Source: Clostridiales bacterium UBA1738 (GTDB lineage Bacteria > Bacillota > Clostridia > UBA1381). From it: a stretch of 64,000 nt of DNA. This document shows, piece after piece, positions 61,762 to 64,000 of the stretch; position 1 is the stretch's first letter, and every line of letters starts with the position of its first letter. A program made the translations under genes and the position numbers. The DNA is taken from contig DCIA01000013.1 of the NCBI GenBank assembly GCA_002315735.1, positions 162,022 through 226,021 on the forward strand. The letters run 5' to 3'. Under the pieces are notes generated by a model that saw only the letters and a list, made by a program, of their open reading frames with translations, ran no database searches and was not told where the DNA came from.

Positions 61762-62304
61762 CTACCTCTCTTTATTTTTCTTTAGTGCATAAGAAATCGG
61801 GAATATCAAAATTCCGCTCAAAAGCCCCGAATAAAGTTGTAACAATGAAAATACCTTATTAACTGCAACCATCAAATTTCCAAGCGATTCTTCAAAAAGT
61901 GGTTTTATAATAAAGTCTGCACAACCCCACATAAACAGCCATTTTAAAATTGCCCCGATAAAAAAGCACATAACAAAATTCGTTTTGCCTTTTTTGTATC
62001 CAAGATAGGTCAAAAGGACAAAAATAACATTTCCTAAAATAATTATCGGAACAGATACGCCGTTTGTGTTTATTGCAATCATCGTCATTGGGGACGCCGG
62101 CGCAAAAAGCATTGACAAAATCGGAGTTATAACAGAAAATCCTATACCCCACCAAATCCCAAGTTCAATCGCTGCAATTACAAGCACAGTATTAATTGCA
62201 GGGCCTGAAATAAATGCCGAAACATTTTTGATTAATTGAAATACTACTATTATTGCAAGTAATATTCCTGCTGTTGTTAGTTTTTTTGTTTTACTTTTGT
62301 TCAT
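61762..62304 (-). CDS. ECF transporter S component, substrate unknown
   Basis: 180 aa with six membrane helices. The N-terminus KKLTTAGILLAIIVVFQ fits the A-x-x-x-A helix by which S components dock on the T component; then LGIWWGIGFSVITPILSMLFAPASP. It resembles vitamin-type S components but I cannot tell which ligand. The energising EcfA/EcfT are not here, as usual for the shared-module (group II) systems. Preceded by a conditional terminator leader. Confidence 0.83.
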   Translation of the reverse strand: MNKSKTKKLTTAGILLAIIVVFQLIKNVSAFISGPAINTVLVIAAIELGIWWGIGFSVITPILSMLFAPASPMTMIAINTNGVSVPIIILGNVIFVLLTYLGYKKGKTNFVMCFFIGAILKWLFMWGCADFIIKPLFEESLGNLMVAVNKVFSLLQLYSGLLSGILIFPISYALKKNKER

Positions 62305-62472
62305 AAAAATTCTCCTAATCTTTCGGCTTAGCAGAAACTGTTAGGTTTAAAAAAGGGCCGACAAAAAAATCGGCCCAAAATTTCTTATATCTCTTTCTTC
62401 GCAGTCAGAAAATTCTTTCTGCTAAGGACCAAATAAAATTTCTCGTACAGAAATAAATTTCTGTAAAAGTAC
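62305..62472 (-). promoter_or_regulatory. Structured leader of the ECF S-component gene (unassigned riboswitch or attenuator)
   Basis: From the predicted start near 62472 the RNA has a 5' hairpin (TCTCGT ... ACGAGA enclosing ACAGAAA/TTTCTGT, 62440-62475), then CTTAGCAGAAA (62416-62426), an intrinsic terminator (62349-62376), its perfect complement TTTCTGCTAAG (62327-62337), and CCTAA/TTAGG pairing that would hide the SD (62342-62346 / 62314-62318). TTGGTCC (62426-62432) can pair with GGGCCGA (62370-62376), the terminator's 5' arm, as an antiterminator. I match none of TPP, FMN, cobalamin, THF, preQ1, SAM or T-box consensus elements. Confidence 0.68.
62349..62376 (-). terminator. Conditional terminator in the ECF leader
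   Basis: GGGCCGA / TCGGCCC (62370-62376 / 62355-62361) with an 8-nt T-rich loop, then T6 (62349-62354), minus strand; 45 nt before the ATG. Confidence 0.85.
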
Positions 62473-62478
62473 GAGAAA

Positions 62479-62507
62479 ATTATATCACTTTCCACAAAAA
62501 AAGTCAA
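62479..62507 (-). promoter_or_regulatory. Promoter of the ECF S-component operon
   Basis: TTGACT (62502-62507), 17 nt, TATAAT (62479-62484), minus strand. Its -35 lies 10 nt from the end of the endolysin gene. Confidence 0.82.
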
Positions 62508-62516
62508 GTTTTTTCT

Positions 62517-63209
62517 TTATTTGTAAAGTCCTGCTCTATCGTTAATTACAATTATTCTTAGCATATCTTCCGAAAGGTTTAAATTATCATCGCTTTCACC
62601 TTTTAGTATTCCTTTATCTAAAAGTTTTTGAACGGTATTTCTCGCCCAATCAGGAATTTCATTTGTGTAATGATAAATTTTTTCTTTTTCTTTGGTGAGA
62701 TTTTCTACCTTTTTTACTAAATCATTTAACAACTCTTTTTCTTCTGCCGTCATACTATCATTCTCCCAACTTTTAAAGAATTTCTCCGGGGTTCCATATT
62801 TTTGCTTTAATATAGTCGCATTACTCCCCCAATCGGAAAGTTGAAAATGGGGCATATCTTTTAACGTTTTCCAACTTCCGCCCCATTCAAGTCCTAATGT
62901 TTTTCCGATGCTTCCTACACTTTCAAAAAAGCCATCGCTATTATCATATATCCCTTTTCCGTCATTCCGATAAACATCAAAAGCAATGCCCCATTGATGC
63001 ATAGATGAATATGTAGAGCCTTTTGCATTTGTCACGATATTTCCCTTTTTTGTTCTGCCTCTACTATATAGTTCGTCCTGTTCTTCTACCGTTCTCAAAC
63101 ACTCAGAAATTCCGATTTTTAAGCCTTTTTTTTCACACTCATCTTTTAGTTTAGTTATTAGTTTTTGTAGTTTTGGATGAAGAGCCTTTATATTCCTCAA
63201 AATTTTCAC
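62517..63209 (-). CDS. Phage-type endolysin, M15 L-Ala-D-Glu/D-Ala-type peptidase
   Basis: 230 aa. Catalytic M15 domain (about 1-140): ISECLRTVEEQDELYSRGR, SSMHQWGIAFDVY and DMPHFQLSDWG give the zinc-binding His, Asp and His. A coiled linker follows (about 150-180), then a C-terminal SLH-like/cell-wall-binding stretch (IPDWARNTVQKLLDKGILKG). No signal peptide, so release would need the holin encoded just upstream. GTG start with AAAGGA; overlaps the holin gene by 59 nt. Confidence 0.86.
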   Translation of the reverse strand: MKILRNIKALHPKLQKLITKLKDECEKKGLKIGISECLRTVEEQDELYSRGRTKKGNIVTNAKGSTYSSMHQWGIAFDVYRNDGKGIYDNSDGFFESVGSIGKTLGLEWGGSWKTLKDMPHFQLSDWGSNATILKQKYGTPEKFFKSWENDSMTAEEKELLNDLVKKVENLTKEKEKIYHYTNEIPDWARNTVQKLLDKGILKGESDDNLNLSEDMLRIIVINDRAGLYK

Positions 63210-63621
63210 CTTTATCCTTTAATACTTCTATCGCTTTAATCAGTTTTACAGGCAGCGGCACACCCATAAGCCCTGCATTTTCCACAATGGATATTAGTTC
63301 ATTTGCAATAAATCCAATAATTGTTGCTGTTTTTATATAGTCAGTATTTAGATATAAATCAAGCCTATATGAAATTAATACAAATAGCAGTATTGAACAT
63401 TTTTTGCATAAGCCTTTAAAACACGACTTAGATGAAACAGCACCACTATCAGATTTTGGGCTGATTTTAAAAATCGATGCAAGAGCTATACCCATTACAA
63501 AATCAATAGTCATAACAATCACAAGGGTAACCATATCATCACTCCAACCACCAAATAATTTTGCAACAAAAGCACCAATAACTCCTATAACAGCACAACA
63601 AGCCCTTTTTATTTCTGTCAT
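63151..63621 (-). CDS. Phage holin (Cph1/TcdE-like family)
   Basis: 156 aa: membrane helices about 10-25, 30-52, 75-92 and 98-116 with the family pattern VTLVIVMTIDFVMGIALA and a Cys/Lys loop SCFKGLCKKCSILLF, ending in a hydrophilic Lys/Ser/Thr tail. Such holins let endolysin or, in some Clostridia, toxins leave the cell. Order holin-endolysin is standard for prophage lysis cassettes. Confidence 0.87.
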   Translation of the reverse strand: MTEIKRACCAVIGVIGAFVAKLFGGWSDDMVTLVIVMTIDFVMGIALASIFKISPKSDSGAVSSKSCFKGLCKKCSILLFVLISYRLDLYLNTDYIKTATIIGFIANELISIVENAGLMGVPLPVKLIKAIEVLKDKGENFEEYKGSSSKTTKTNN

Positions 63622-63624
63622 ATT

Positions 63625-63888
63625 TTATTTCCCCTCTAACTCGTTTATCCTATCCCTTATAGCCTGTCTTTCAGCCTTTATCGGTGTATATTCTTCCTCT
63701 GTTAGCCAACCTTCTGCATATTTAATAGCCTTGTAGTCGGTAGATTGAAGTTGTGCTTTTAGTTCTGCTATTTGTTGTTCTTTTGGGATTTGAATATTCT
63801 GCAAATGCTGTAATTCTTCTTCTGCTGTCATATCCCTTTCAATCATAACAACTTTGCCATCTTGAACGATTTGTTCTTGTATTCTCAC
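63625..63888 (-). CDS. Small phage-type protein upstream of the holin
   Basis: 87-90 aa depending on start. Coiled-coil-rich: EEELQHLQNIQIPKEQQIAELKAQ-like heptads, then YAEGWLTEEEYTPIKAERQAIRDRINELE. Similar small proteins (XkdW/XkdX neighbourhood) lie between tail-fibre and holin genes of Firmicute phages; function unknown. GTG 63888 has better spacing from AAGGAG than GTG 63897, which almost touches it. The 4 nt before the holin suggest coupling. Confidence 0.7.
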   Translation of the reverse strand: MRIQEQIVQDGKVVMIERDMTAEEELQHLQNIQIPKEQQIAELKAQLQSTDYKAIKYAEGWLTEEEYTPIKAERQAIRDRINELEGK

Positions 63889-63893
63889 AAATA

Positions 63894-64000
63894 TCACACT
63901 CCTTTATAAAACCACAATTCTGAACCTGAATATAACTCACTTACTTGAATCTTATTAATTCCACTATTATTACTTGCTCTATAGCAATCTATCATTTCCA
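63894..64000 (-). CDS. C-terminal end of a further phage-type gene (partial)
   Basis: An open frame enters from the right edge and ends at TGA 63894-63896; its last residues include SELYSGSELWFYKGV. Given the order, it is probably the end of a tail-fibre or baseplate protein, but the 35 visible codons cannot show that. Confidence 0.5.
   Translation of the reverse strand, partial: EMIDCYRASNNSGINKIQVSELYSGSELWFYKGV

Noticed and set aside
62305..62472. preQ1, THF, TPP or FMN riboswitch before the ECF gene
   Set aside because: I looked for their conserved blocks and found none; left as unassigned.

Overview
The window is AT-rich, densely coding DNA from a Gram-positive, spore-forming anaerobe of the class Clostridia. 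The evidence is ClpC rather than ClpA, SpoIIP next to a SpoIVFB-like M50 protease, a YtvI-type membrane protein, S-layer-homology (SLH) proteins, a Fur/PerR-type regulator beside rubrerythrin, and L19 and L21 ribosomal leaders. I cannot name a genus. I see no tRNA, rRNA or CRISPR array.

Layout. 1-2032: the 3' part of clpC. 2040-10361: one plus-strand operon (pheA-aroB-aroC-aroEK-aroQ-aroA-tyrA-aroF) covering DAHP synthesis, the whole shikimate pathway and the branches to Phe and Tyr. It is preceded by a Tyr/Phe-rich leader peptide and a complete, previously unlisted-looking transcription attenuator. 10368-19636: a minus-strand run (trmL, degV, apgM, ytvI-like, metG, proS, capD-like). 19732-22279: a plus operon of a YihY protein and a COG2509 flavoprotein, then a small self-regulated XRE repressor/membrane-protein pair, then ftsH and lysS.

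26515-28123: a foreign-looking 1.57-kb cassette lies in the 3' end of lysS between copies of a 22-nt repeat (17 nt identical). It holds a structured leader fitting the yjdF (azaaromatic-sensing) RNA, yjdF, and a GyrI-like small-molecule hydrolase. The displaced original lysS tail and its terminator lie just beyond the right repeat. This and the aromatic attenuator are the two strongest observations.

28167-31301 (minus): apbE, rbgA, lepB, rplS with its leader. 31378-34313 (plus): spoIIP, an M50 protease, a PerR-like regulator and rubrerythrin. 34370-40978 (minus): rpmA and rplU (no prp gene between them, and L27 lacks the usual Firmicute N-terminal extension), a DMT exporter, MazG, a secreted protein plus a 63-aa peptide of unknown role, a NadD-YqeK fusion, YhbY and TypA. 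40997-47463: a cell-surface block (SLH-M15 peptidase, SLH-GLUG protein, cardiolipin synthase, VanZ). 47475-57745: alaS-truB-ribF-'glmU-pth-mfd-prsA, in which GlmU is only the acetyltransferase half. 57755-61315 (plus): a FeoB-associated Cys-rich peptide, comEC and holA. 61314-62507 (minus): a C_GCAxxG_C_C protein and an ECF transporter S component with an unassigned terminator/antiterminator leader. 62517-64000 (minus): the edge of a phage-type lysis module (endolysin, holin, small protein, end of a further gene).

Promoters are close to sigma-A consensus (TTGACA-17-TATAAT) at many sites and intrinsic terminators are clear, so the transcription units above can be drawn with fair confidence. 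Protein assignments rest on motifs read by eye, without database searches.
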